Origin: Pseudomonas lactis
Lineage (GTDB): Bacteria; Pseudomonadota; Gammaproteobacteria; Pseudomonadales; Pseudomonadaceae
Direction: 5' to 3'
Length of the DNA stretch: 64,000 bases
Assembly: GCF_001439845.1 (NCBI RefSeq)
Contig: NZ_JYLO01000017.1
Location: 62,001 to 126,000, forward strand
Part shown: positions 29,401 to 37,196 of the stretch, one piece after another
Numbering within the stretch: position 1 is the stretch's first letter
Layout of the letters: every line of letters starts with the position of its first letter
The notes under the pieces: model-generated
What the model was told of the DNA's origin: nothing
Database searches by the model: none
The model's input: only the letters and a program-made list of their open reading frames with translations
Program-made: the position numbers and the translations under genes

Positions 29401-30139
29401 TTGCATCATGGGCCGATACTCCCTTGACCGTGAAGGGTTGGTCTACGCCCATGCAGGTAACCAAGGCTTTGCCGAACTAGTCGCAGAAGGTGCCTACAAA
29501 ACCTTCCCCGCCGACAGCGACGGCATCCTGCCGCTGACCGATCAGGAATGGTTCGCCGACGACGCCACCAACTGTTTCCGCGAATTTGTCCGCACAGTCT
29601 GGGGCGACGAGCATCTGCAGGAAAACCTCGACTTCGTTGCCGAAAGCCTGTGCCTGCACGCCATCAAGCACAAGCGCGGCGAGTCGGCGCTGGACACTAT
29701 CCGCCGCTACCTCAGCACACAGTTCTTCAAGGACCACCTCAAGACGTACAAAAAGCGCCCTATTTACTGGCTGTTCAGTTCAGGAAAGCATAAAGCCTTC
29801 GAGTGCCTGGTCTACCTTCACCGCTACAACGAAGGCACACTGGCACGCATGCGTACCGAGTACGTCATTCCGCTCACCGCCAAGCTCAACACATACGCCA
29901 ACAAACTCGAACAGGATATCGAAGCCAGTACCAGCACCGCCGAGAAAAAGGCGTTGGAGAAACAACTCGCCACCCTACACAACCAACAAGCCGAACTCGC
30001 CACCTTCGACGAAAAACTCCGCCACCACGCCGACCAACGTATCAGCCTGGATCTGGATGACGGGGTGAAGGTGAACTACGGGAAGTTTGGAGATTTGTTG
30101 GCCGAGGTTAAGGCTGTAACGGGCGACAAGGGCGACTGA
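26438..30139 (+). CDS. pglX: PglX, BREX adenine-specific DNA methyltransferase
   Basis: PglX methylates adenine in the BREX recognition site, marking host DNA, and is also needed for defence. The protein has about 1233 residues from the ATG at 26438, which has AGGGA upstream; the frame is open to 26288 but that part overlaps brxC. Seen: SAM motif I DPACGSGHILVEAY near residue 309 and catalytic motif IV NPPYMG near 508. The middle part, about 28130-29390 (residues 565-985), is clearly AT-richer and uses different codons than the flanks. By family this is the target-recognition half, so the specificity has probably been swapped by recombination. Both flanks are conserved and in frame. Confidence 0.93.
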   Translation: MNTNNIKRYAPKARTAFIAAMTKRAALFGIRESSIPSMGIEPLEQKGDLALIGDRPFPASIIRPRAALVKKVEQMGFAQAMEQAAYSWFNRLCAIRFMELKGYLDHGRRVLSHPEQPGSFQILDDCLDIELEGLDPQRIAELKLDGTKDEELYRELLLAQCHALHQAMPFLFEAVDDATELLLPDNLTKTDSLIRELVSAIPEEDWHDVEIIGWLYQFYISEKKDQVIGKVVKSEDIPAATQLFTPNWIVQYMVQNSLGRQWLQTYPDSPLKAKMSYYIEPAEQTPEVQAQLTAMTPESIDPLSIKVLDPACGSGHILVEAYRVLKEIYTERGQRSRDIPQLILEHNLFGLDIDDRAGQLAGFTLMMLAREDDRRIFDREVKLNVLSLQESSQLDFPNLWKALNLNSDWQRGQSRTLFDSQQSDLSAAQADNRYLLLKATLARFTQAKTFGSLIEVPTEDAKPLGELLEQLRHLAKDGDVMQKPAAHQIIPYVQQAWVLAQRFDAVVANPPYMGSKYQTPTVKKFLKDNFGGFEKDLFSAFIIRNIDLAKPHGQLGFMTPFVWMFISSYETLRARLIDEEVISTLVQLEYSGFDGATVPICTFTLNKGYIQDYKGSYIRLSEFRGAINQGPKTLEAIRNRDCGWFYMAKPDDFKKIPSSPIAYWESPSVLETFVLGESLGKKVIMRKGMVTADNESYIRNWSEVSFSRVGLELPTREASKASGKKWFPYTKGGEFKKWYGNNQFVVNWENDGYLLQNKRHHTDDRVAATNFNLDFIFKPGATYSSISSSSFSIRYTPPGFLYDQKGAPVFSESKENLLFSVALLNSKVASRYLKILCPTLDFNSGSVVSIPVLNQDRVWGELREKVNHLIDLSKLDWDSFEFSWDFKLNPIVKVARHDGQKKIRTSIAEHASDWRDKVLDAANVEASINSELAKAYNSLCIEDSTACTDEVTLLNNPKYRYGVSEEDHDKAPIQMSDITSELVFYGIGCIMGRYSLDREGLVYAHAGNQGFAELVAEGAYKTFPADSDGILPLTDQEWFADDATNCFREFVRTVWGDEHLQENLDFVAESLCLHAIKHKRGESALDTIRRYLSTQFFKDHLKTYKKRPIYWLFSSGKHKAFECLVYLHRYNEGTLARMRTEYVIPLTAKLNTYANKLEQDIEASTSTAEKKALEKQLATLHNQQAELATFDEKLRHHADQRISLDLDDGVKVNYGKFGDLLAEVKAVTGDKGD

Positions 30140-30161
30140 CCATCCGCATGGAGCATTACCC

Positions 30162-32927
30162 ATGGCACTGAAAGCATTCCGAGGCACACCCTTCGAGCAT
30201 ACGCACGAAAATCGAGCATTCAACGAGCTGTTTGATTTGCTCGACGAACACTGTTCGGTTTCTGGACAGGACTGGTACCTGCTGGGCAATTTCTATGTGG
30301 GCAGCCGTGAACTGGATGCCATGGTGATCAAGCCGAATGCGGTGATCATCCTCGACTTCAAGGAGTTCCGTGGAAAACTACAATTTTCCGATGATGGCCC
30401 TTGGTTGATTGTGGATGAGGAAACGGGGAGCAACGTCCAAGTAAAGGGTGGTGCCAGCGTCAATCCGCTGCGCCAGTTGCGTAACAACAAAGGGGTCATG
30501 CTTGATTTTTTGGGCCGGAACTTTACCGACCTTAACGCGACCTGCAACTGGCGGCATGTCGCAGCACTGGTAGCCTTTCAAGGGCCGATTGAATTCGATC
30601 ATCGCCACTTACCCGGCCCGATAAAGCCCTGGTTCCATATCAGTGATATGGGACGGATCGTTCGCGATTTGGACGCCATTGTCAGCCGGGAGATCTTTCT
30701 CTCGCGCGAAAACATGGAACGCCTCACCGCTCAACTGGGGATTGATCCTTTTGTTCCGGCAGGCGCTCCCAAACTCAATCGATTGTGCGGCCGGGAGACT
30801 TCAGCGCGTGATGGACACAGATTGACTCAGCAGCAAAGTCAGGCACTGGGCGAGTTCTCGACCTGGCTGAAATCTGGCAGCGGCGTATTTCGTCTCGCCG
30901 GCATGGTATCGACCGGCAAGCGCTTTTTGTTCCCCCACCTTGTGGATGCATTGGAAGAGACCGCTGTCGAAATGCTTTTGTTGACCCCTAGCGCCCGTAT
31001 TTCCTCGACTTATCATCACCCAATGGCACAGCCGATCTCGATCTATACATGGCTTTACAGTCAGCAGCCGAACCGTTTTGAGACCAAAGACGGCCGCAAA
31101 TTAGGAATTCACGAGACAAGAGAGGACCACCCTTTACACGGCAAAATCCCTGTATTGGTTGATGCCCACCTGCTGAGTGACGAAGAGTTTGAAGTGGGGG
31201 ACCGGCGATATGGTTCTGGTCGACTGATTCATGACTTTCTCTCGGTTATTGCAAAGCATAAAACGCCTTTTGTGGTGATCGGCGATCCCTATCAGATGCC
31301 TAGAGGATCACTGCAGCGCTCCCTGATCAGCGGCAACATGCTGGAGCAGTTAGGGCTCGGCGTTGTCAGCTACCTGTTGACCGAACAGATTTTGGACGAC
31401 GGAGATGACGCGCTAAGCAAACTGCAGGCGCATCTCGTGGATAGCTTAGACAAAGACCGCTTCAACAAGCTGCCGCGCCTGTCGGGCAAGCGTCTTGAGA
31501 TTCTTGAAAACGTCAATTCAAGGGGCTGGGTGCCGGACATCTCCAATGTACGCGCTGAATCCATTCTGGTTTGCGGCACTCATGAACAAGCCGCCAAGGT
31601 CAATGGCGCGGTGAAAACAAAAATTCTGGGCCATCTCAGTCCGAGCAAATTGGCGGCGGGTGATCGGATTGACTTCCACAACCGCACGCCGATCTTGTCG
31701 TCCGAGCCTGATGCATTCAATCAAAGTACTATTCGCTGGGTCAGCTCCGGAGAGATCGGTCTTGTCGACTTTGTTGAGGAGCGTATTGAAACTCACTTTG
31801 TTGAGCTGCGTGGACGCAAAGAGCCAATACACCTTCACTTCCAGCGAGCCCGTTGCCGGCTGCCAGGCTTGGGAGAAGTGGAGTTCCGCTACTTGGTAGA
31901 TTACTTTGAAGCTGATCGGCCTGACATCACCGCAGACCAGTCCCTGGCGCTCCAAGTACTTGCTCGGCAACTTGCCAAGCCAGATCTTGAAGTGCACAAG
32001 CAGCGACTACCGAATAAGACTGATCCCAGCTATAAGCAGGCAAGGGCCGAATATGACAGGTTTGAATACCAAGTTCTGCAGGCGCGAGGGTATCTGTCTG
32101 CAGCGCTTATCCGTCCTGCTCACGCATTGACTCTGCATCGCGCTCAGGGGCGCCGCTGGCCTAGTGTCTGGGTAAATGCATCACGCAGTGCTTCGAGTGT
32201 AAAACCCAACAACGCCGACTATTTCCGCTGGTTGTATACCGCCTCCGTCGGCGCTGACGAGACCTTCACTGTCCGACAGATGCCCTTGCTCAGTCCCCTG
32301 AGTAATGCAGCTGTGAGCCGCGCCCATAACATCAAAATTGGTACTTTCCCGCTCAAGCACAGTCTGTTTTATGACGCATTTCGCAACCCCACAGTACAGG
32401 AAGCCTCGATGGCTATGCCGTCGAGTTTCAGCGACATGGCATTGCGCCCGCTTTTTCTTGAGCTAAGCGAAAGGCTTGCCGATTCAGACTGGAGCCTTAG
32501 CGACTGGCGTGAGCATAGCTATCAGGTGGTCATCACATTCTCTAACCGAACAGCCGCTACAAACATTCGAGTCAGACTGTATTACGACAAAAAATTTGCC
32601 GTTACCAACGTGGTTTTTATAGACGGCAATGATATTGAACAGAAAGCCATTAGAAAGCTCCTGATGAAGCCTTTCAAGCCGCAGAGCGAAAACTTGGCTG
32701 AAGCTGTCGAGACACTTCTGGAGCTATTAACTGCGAATAGCTTCGTGATAATTGAGGGAACGGAGGCCAGTTACCGGGTGCAGTTGACGCTCGCAGTTGA
32801 TAACGAAGGCATTGAAATCCAAGTTGATGCTAACAAAGACGGAATGGTCAGCTCCATACGGGTCTTGAAAGCGTCCACAGAAGGTATCGTGCAACAACTG
32901 GAGAAAGCTCTGGCGGTACCGTCATGA
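30162..32927 (+). CDS. NERD-domain nuclease fused to an SF1 helicase-like module, inserted in BREX
   Basis: The protein has 921 residues. The N-terminal part (to about 120) is a NERD nuclease-like domain with ELDAMVIKPNAVIILDFKEF (near 50-70): the acidic residue and D-x-K of the catalytic set are present. The rest resembles UvrD/RecD-like SF1 helicases but key motifs are changed: Walker A reads GMVSTGKRF (Lys kept, Ser/Thr replaced by Arg) near 247; motif II is LVDAH instead of DE near 335; GDPYQMP near 375 is kept; HRAQGRRWPSVWVN near 660 is kept; motif VI is LYTASVGADE, without the usual TRA arginine. It may bind rather than unwind DNA. Its stop overlaps the next gene (ATGA). Not a standard BREX gene. 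Confidence 0.75.
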   Translation: MALKAFRGTPFEHTHENRAFNELFDLLDEHCSVSGQDWYLLGNFYVGSRELDAMVIKPNAVIILDFKEFRGKLQFSDDGPWLIVDEETGSNVQVKGGASVNPLRQLRNNKGVMLDFLGRNFTDLNATCNWRHVAALVAFQGPIEFDHRHLPGPIKPWFHISDMGRIVRDLDAIVSREIFLSRENMERLTAQLGIDPFVPAGAPKLNRLCGRETSARDGHRLTQQQSQALGEFSTWLKSGSGVFRLAGMVSTGKRFLFPHLVDALEETAVEMLLLTPSARISSTYHHPMAQPISIYTWLYSQQPNRFETKDGRKLGIHETREDHPLHGKIPVLVDAHLLSDEEFEVGDRRYGSGRLIHDFLSVIAKHKTPFVVIGDPYQMPRGSLQRSLISGNMLEQLGLGVVSYLLTEQILDDGDDALSKLQAHLVDSLDKDRFNKLPRLSGKRLEILENVNSRGWVPDISNVRAESILVCGTHEQAAKVNGAVKTKILGHLSPSKLAAGDRIDFHNRTPILSSEPDAFNQSTIRWVSSGEIGLVDFVEERIETHFVELRGRKEPIHLHFQRARCRLPGLGEVEFRYLVDYFEADRPDITADQSLALQVLARQLAKPDLEVHKQRLPNKTDPSYKQARAEYDRFEYQVLQARGYLSAALIRPAHALTLHRAQGRRWPSVWVNASRSASSVKPNNADYFRWLYTASVGADETFTVRQMPLLSPLSNAAVSRAHNIKIGTFPLKHSLFYDAFRNPTVQEASMAMPSSFSDMALRPLFLELSERLADSDWSLSDWREHSYQVVITFSNRTAATNIRVRLYYDKKFAVTNVVFIDGNDIEQKAIRKLLMKPFKPQSENLAEAVETLLELLTANSFVIIEGTEASYRVQLTLAVDNEGIEIQVDANKDGMVSSIRVLKASTEGIVQQLEKALAVPS

Positions 32928-34369
32928 GCATTTTTGATGATATTCGGGATCACAAATCGCGTGAGGACCTGGAAGGTGCCTGGCAGGTAGGTTCCATGGC
33001 ATTGGAGCAAGACTCTGGTAACGCGTTCTTGAAGACTTCGCTGTTTTGGGTCATTTATGCAGCGCTGAAAAAGCTGCTTGAGCCTATCAAAACACGCGAT
33101 AACAAAACGCCGCATCCCAATGAGCAGCGGATGATTGATCTTTGGGCATCTCGCATTCAACTCCTTCAGCTAGAGCTCCCAAGTGAAAATATTGATTTCC
33201 GGCTGTGGAATCTTTTCCGTGAGACCGGAAAGTTCTGTGATCCAATCTGTCTTTTTATTCTGCAACGCGGCAGCTCCTTGTTTAGCCCTGACGATCACAA
33301 ACCATTTAGCACAGAAAAAGGAGAGTCACCCAGCGTTGTACTGCGACTGGCACGCATGGTGGCCGTCAATTACCTGCAAAAAGGCTTAGAAAGCTCCCTT
33401 CCAGCTAGTCGAGTCGTCGCACTTATAAACTACGCACTGGATAAGACTCAGGACTCATCGAAAAGCAAGATTTGGCTTGAATACGATAAAGCCAGAATTT
33501 TTGTAGCTGCCGGCGACATCGTAAGGGCACGAGACGCCTATATGTCCGTGCTGAGAAACAAACGCGGTGAATCCTGGGCATGGTTTGGCTTGGCCAAGAC
33601 CTACGAAAACGAACCGAAAAAATCTATTTGCCTAATCTCTTTCGGCTTAACCTGCGCTCATGACCCCATATTCAGCATCCCCGGACTGGTGCGACTGGCG
33701 GAGTTACTTGCCCAGACAGGCGTGCATGATTACGCCTCAAAGGCACTGGTAAAACTGACAAAAATCTACAGCAATAATAGCTGGCCGCTTAAAGGCAGCA
33801 TCGTTGAGCTTACGTCATCTGCATGGTTTGACGCATCGCTGGATACCAGTGATCTTGATGCTCATGTAGAGGAGCTCGCAATAGGTGCCGATCAGTACGC
33901 CATGATCAAACCTACCTACTTGTCAGGCGTACTTCTTTCAGTGCACGAGTCAGGTAAAGGCGCCACGATTTATATCCACAGAGATCTTAAGTTTTCTGCG
34001 AAAAAGTCTGTATTCGAGTATCGAAAAATCCCTAAGCCTGGAACTTTTGTGAAGATTTTTTGTGACATGGGCTCTGAGAATCAGGATGTCATTTCGGTTG
34101 AGAACATACAGGTGATTGAAACTCAGGATATCCGTTCATTCAAAGGGCGCTTGAAAGTAAGCGAAAAAGGATTTGGGTTTGTAAGTGGCGAAATTTTTGC
34201 CCCCGCAACTCTGGTTGAAGGCGTACAGCGGGACGCCGAGGTTGCCGGCGTAGCCGTTATGTCTTTTGACAAAACCAAAAACAAATATGGATGGAAAGCT
34301 ATTTCTCTCTTGAAAGAAGCTGGCTCACCAAACTCAGGCGAACTCGGACCATTGCAATGCCAGCCATGA
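32924..34369 (+). CDS. Helical-repeat (TPR-like) protein with C-terminal OB/cold-shock-like domains
   Basis: The protein has 481 residues and starts within the stop of the NERD/helicase-like gene, so the two are made together. Residues 1-60 form an EDLEGAWQVGSMAL-type helix pair as in TPR-like proteins (resembling DUF7017 from memory, unchecked). Residues 150-280 contain repeat-like helices, including ARIFVAAGDIVRARDAYMSV and WAWFGLAKTYE. The C-terminus has two beta-rich segments: YLSGVLLSVHESGKGATIYI near 332 and FKGRLKVSEKGFGFVSGEIF near 405, the second a clear cold-shock/OB-type signature. Nucleic-acid binding is therefore likely. Base composition is AT-richer than the brx genes. Function unknown. 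Confidence 0.7.
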   Translation: MSIFDDIRDHKSREDLEGAWQVGSMALEQDSGNAFLKTSLFWVIYAALKKLLEPIKTRDNKTPHPNEQRMIDLWASRIQLLQLELPSENIDFRLWNLFRETGKFCDPICLFILQRGSSLFSPDDHKPFSTEKGESPSVVLRLARMVAVNYLQKGLESSLPASRVVALINYALDKTQDSSKSKIWLEYDKARIFVAAGDIVRARDAYMSVLRNKRGESWAWFGLAKTYENEPKKSICLISFGLTCAHDPIFSIPGLVRLAELLAQTGVHDYASKALVKLTKIYSNNSWPLKGSIVELTSSAWFDASLDTSDLDAHVEELAIGADQYAMIKPTYLSGVLLSVHESGKGATIYIHRDLKFSAKKSVFEYRKIPKPGTFVKIFCDMGSENQDVISVENIQVIETQDIRSFKGRLKVSEKGFGFVSGEIFAPATLVEGVQRDAEVAGVAVMSFDKTKNKYGWKAISLLKEAGSPNSGELGPLQCQP

Positions 34370-34557
34370 ATTACAACTATGGTGACAACACAGGCTTTTC
34401 GAGAAATAAATCTCCGGATGTTTTCAAGAACCACATCTACGCCGAAAAAACGTACATATTGATGAGTTCCGGGCCGTCAGGGATGCATTGTTGTCTTACG
34501 ATGACATTTCCCACGCTGACCTCTCGTTTCCTGTTTCAGGCCTAGGCGAATAAGTGC

Positions 34558-37182
34558 ATGAACACCCAACAACTGACCCAAGGCCTGAATCAGGCATTCT
34601 TCACAGAAAACCACCGCATCGTTTTTTGGTACGACCCTGAGCAAGGCTTCACGGATGAACTCCGCCAGCTTGATCTGCCCGGCGTTCAGGTGCTGAACAT
34701 GCAGGGGCATTCCACCTTCGGTACCAAGCTCAAGCTGGAGCTTGAGGACACTGAAGGTAAGTACCTGCTCTATTTCCCTTGCGCCGAACCAGACGCGAAT
34801 GATGACTGGCTGCTGGACATCAAGCTGTACTCGCGCAGTTTCTACGCTGACAAAGTGTCACTGATATTCAATGACCTGGGCTTACACCAGCAGGTACTCC
34901 GTGAACATCTAGCCAAACGTGAGCGCTTCCTTGGCAGCAAGGCTCGTCTAGCTAGCCTGAAGCGTTTGATCCAACCAACTGACACTGAGCATGAGCTGGA
35001 TCTGGCGATGATTGCCGCTGTGCTGGGTGCAAGTGGCAGTGAAGTCATGACGCTGCTTTGCACTTTGGCCGATGGTGCCGTACGTGACGATTTGGGTCTT
35101 GAGCAGAATCCAGCGGTCATCGATGAACTGTACAAGCTCGACCTTATGCCTGCGTTGCTGCAGGCCCTGCGTGACGAGGTAGGCTATCCAGCCTCCATCG
35201 AGGAAATCAGTGGCGATAAACCCTTCAGCTTCGGGCATTTCCTAATTCGACTGCTGGCAACCGGGTTCTGCGAAAGTATCGGCGATATACCCAACTGGGC
35301 CTCAGCGATTGCTATCCCCTCAGCCAGCGCACGCGCTACTTCACGTGCACTGCTATCCCGCTGGCGTGACAGCTCACGGTTTTACCAAGCCTATGATGAG
35401 ATTTCCGGCTGGGTCGGTGAGGCCCTACATATCACTCAGAAAATTTGTGAAGTTTCGTTGGAGAGCTTGGCAAATGTTGCAACCTTCGAAGCCGTCGAGC
35501 GGCAGATCATCGTCGATCTGACCAAGGCTATTCCGGAGGCAGATCCGCGTGACCTCGGTCAGTTTGCGAAGATCATTTCCGAGCGACTGGATAACTATTG
35601 GGCGACTCGCCATAAGGACGATGAGACACGCCGCAAGTACCGGCTGCTATACACGGCGCTGTCGGCTGCAATCGACCTGTTTACGCTGCGGCACCAGCAC
35701 GCTGCAGGCTTCCACTTCACCAGTTCAGAGGCACTGTACAAAGCCTATGAGAGCGAGTTGTATCGCTTTGACACGGCTTACCGCCATTATTTCGCCGCGT
35801 CTCAGCGCGCCCACGTCGAGCTGCTGAAGAAGCTCGATGAGGCCGTCGAGCAGTGCTATGCGTATTGGTATCTCGATCAGCTCGGGCGCTCCTGGGGCGA
35901 CCGCGTTGAGGCCGAACAGCGCTTGGAGCACTGGAAAATACCTGGCATTCCTAACCAGCAAAATTTTTATGAGCGTTGGGTAGCGCCCTTGTTGGAGGGG
36001 CATCGTAGCAAGCGCGTTGTAGTAATCATCAGCGATGCCTTCCGCTATGAAGCCGCCGTCGAGCTGTGCCAGCGCATCAATGAAAAGCGTTACAGCAAGG
36101 CCAGCCTGAATAGCCAGTTGGGCGTATTGCCGAGTTACACCACGCTGGGCATGGCGTCCCTGCTGCCACACCAGACGCTGGAGTATCGCGAGGGCAGTGA
36201 TGGTGTTTTTGTAGACGGACTCAATACTGGCAACACCATCGCTCGCGATAAGGTTCTTGCCCAGCATGGCGGCATGGCCGTGACCGCACTTCAAGTCAAA
36301 GAGTGGTCCCGTGACGCTGGGCGTGAAGCGCTTAAGGATCAGCAACTGGTTTACGTCTATCACAACGTGATCGATGACCGTAGTGACAAAGGCGGTGGCT
36401 CCGAGGTGGATACCTTCCACCACGTGGAGTTCGCCATTGAGGAGCTGACCGAACTGACCCGCAAGATTCTCATGCACTTCAACACCAGCACGGTGTTGAT
36501 CACGGCCGATCATGGGTTCCTCTTCCAGCAGAGCAAGCTTGATGCGGCGGATCGCACCTCACTCGCAGAGAAGCCGGATAGTGCGATCAAGAGTAAAAAA
36601 CGCTATGTCATTGGCCATACTCTGCCTGCTGCCAAGGATGTCTGGCAGGGATCGACCAAGCAGACTGCGGGCACAACATCAGACACTCAGTTCTGGATAC
36701 CAAAAGGCGCAAATCGTTTCCACTTTGTGGGCGGTGCACGCTTCGTCCATGGCGGGGCCATGCCTCAGGAAATCGTGGTGCCTGTGCTGATGGTCAACCA
36801 GTTGCGCGGTGAGAAAGCAGAGAAACGCACCAAGCGTAAAGTCGGCGTGATCTCACCGAAATCAGCCCTGAAGATGGTCACCAATATCCAGCGATTTGAC
36901 CTGATCCAGACCGAATCGGTCAGCGAACAGGTGCTTCCAGTAACGGTTGCTGTTGCGATCTACGAAGGGGAGCAGTCTGTCTCCAGTGAGGAGGTTGTTA
37001 CGTTTGATTGCGCGACTGACTCCATGAGCGAGCGCCTTAAGCAGGTACGCCTGTCACTTTCAGGCAGCGACTTCGACCGGCAGAAAGATTACTTCCTGGT
37101 GATCCGCGACAAGGATCTGAATACGGAGCTTGAGCGCTACCGTGTGACGATTGATCTGGCTTTCACCGACGACTTTTTTTGA
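34558..37182 (+). CDS. pglZ: PglZ, BREX alkaline-phosphatase-fold protein
   Basis: PglZ is a core BREX protein of the alkaline phosphatase superfamily with metal-dependent nuclease or phosphatase activity. The product is 874 residues. Seen: KRVVVIISDAFRYEAAVELC near residue 488 (metal-binding Asp), VDGLNTGNT near 560, and VLITADHGFLFQQS near 648 (metal-binding Asp-His). It follows the helical-repeat gene after a 188-base gap that holds no convincing gene and interrupts the usual close pglX-pglZ spacing. brxL starts 14 bases after its stop. It looks intact. Confidence 0.9.
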   Translation: MNTQQLTQGLNQAFFTENHRIVFWYDPEQGFTDELRQLDLPGVQVLNMQGHSTFGTKLKLELEDTEGKYLLYFPCAEPDANDDWLLDIKLYSRSFYADKVSLIFNDLGLHQQVLREHLAKRERFLGSKARLASLKRLIQPTDTEHELDLAMIAAVLGASGSEVMTLLCTLADGAVRDDLGLEQNPAVIDELYKLDLMPALLQALRDEVGYPASIEEISGDKPFSFGHFLIRLLATGFCESIGDIPNWASAIAIPSASARATSRALLSRWRDSSRFYQAYDEISGWVGEALHITQKICEVSLESLANVATFEAVERQIIVDLTKAIPEADPRDLGQFAKIISERLDNYWATRHKDDETRRKYRLLYTALSAAIDLFTLRHQHAAGFHFTSSEALYKAYESELYRFDTAYRHYFAASQRAHVELLKKLDEAVEQCYAYWYLDQLGRSWGDRVEAEQRLEHWKIPGIPNQQNFYERWVAPLLEGHRSKRVVVIISDAFRYEAAVELCQRINEKRYSKASLNSQLGVLPSYTTLGMASLLPHQTLEYREGSDGVFVDGLNTGNTIARDKVLAQHGGMAVTALQVKEWSRDAGREALKDQQLVYVYHNVIDDRSDKGGGSEVDTFHHVEFAIEELTELTRKILMHFNTSTVLITADHGFLFQQSKLDAADRTSLAEKPDSAIKSKKRYVIGHTLPAAKDVWQGSTKQTAGTTSDTQFWIPKGANRFHFVGGARFVHGGAMPQEIVVPVLMVNQLRGEKAEKRTKRKVGVISPKSALKMVTNIQRFDLIQTESVSEQVLPVTVAVAIYEGEQSVSSEEVVTFDCATDSMSERLKQVRLSLSGSDFDRQKDYFLVIRDKDLNTELERYRVTIDLAFTDDFF

Positions 37183-37196
37183 GAGTACGAGACTAG

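Noticed and set aside
34291..34545. 84-codon frame between the helical-repeat gene and pglZ
   Set aside because: Overlaps the upstream gene in another frame, no ribosome site, and composition not protein-like.
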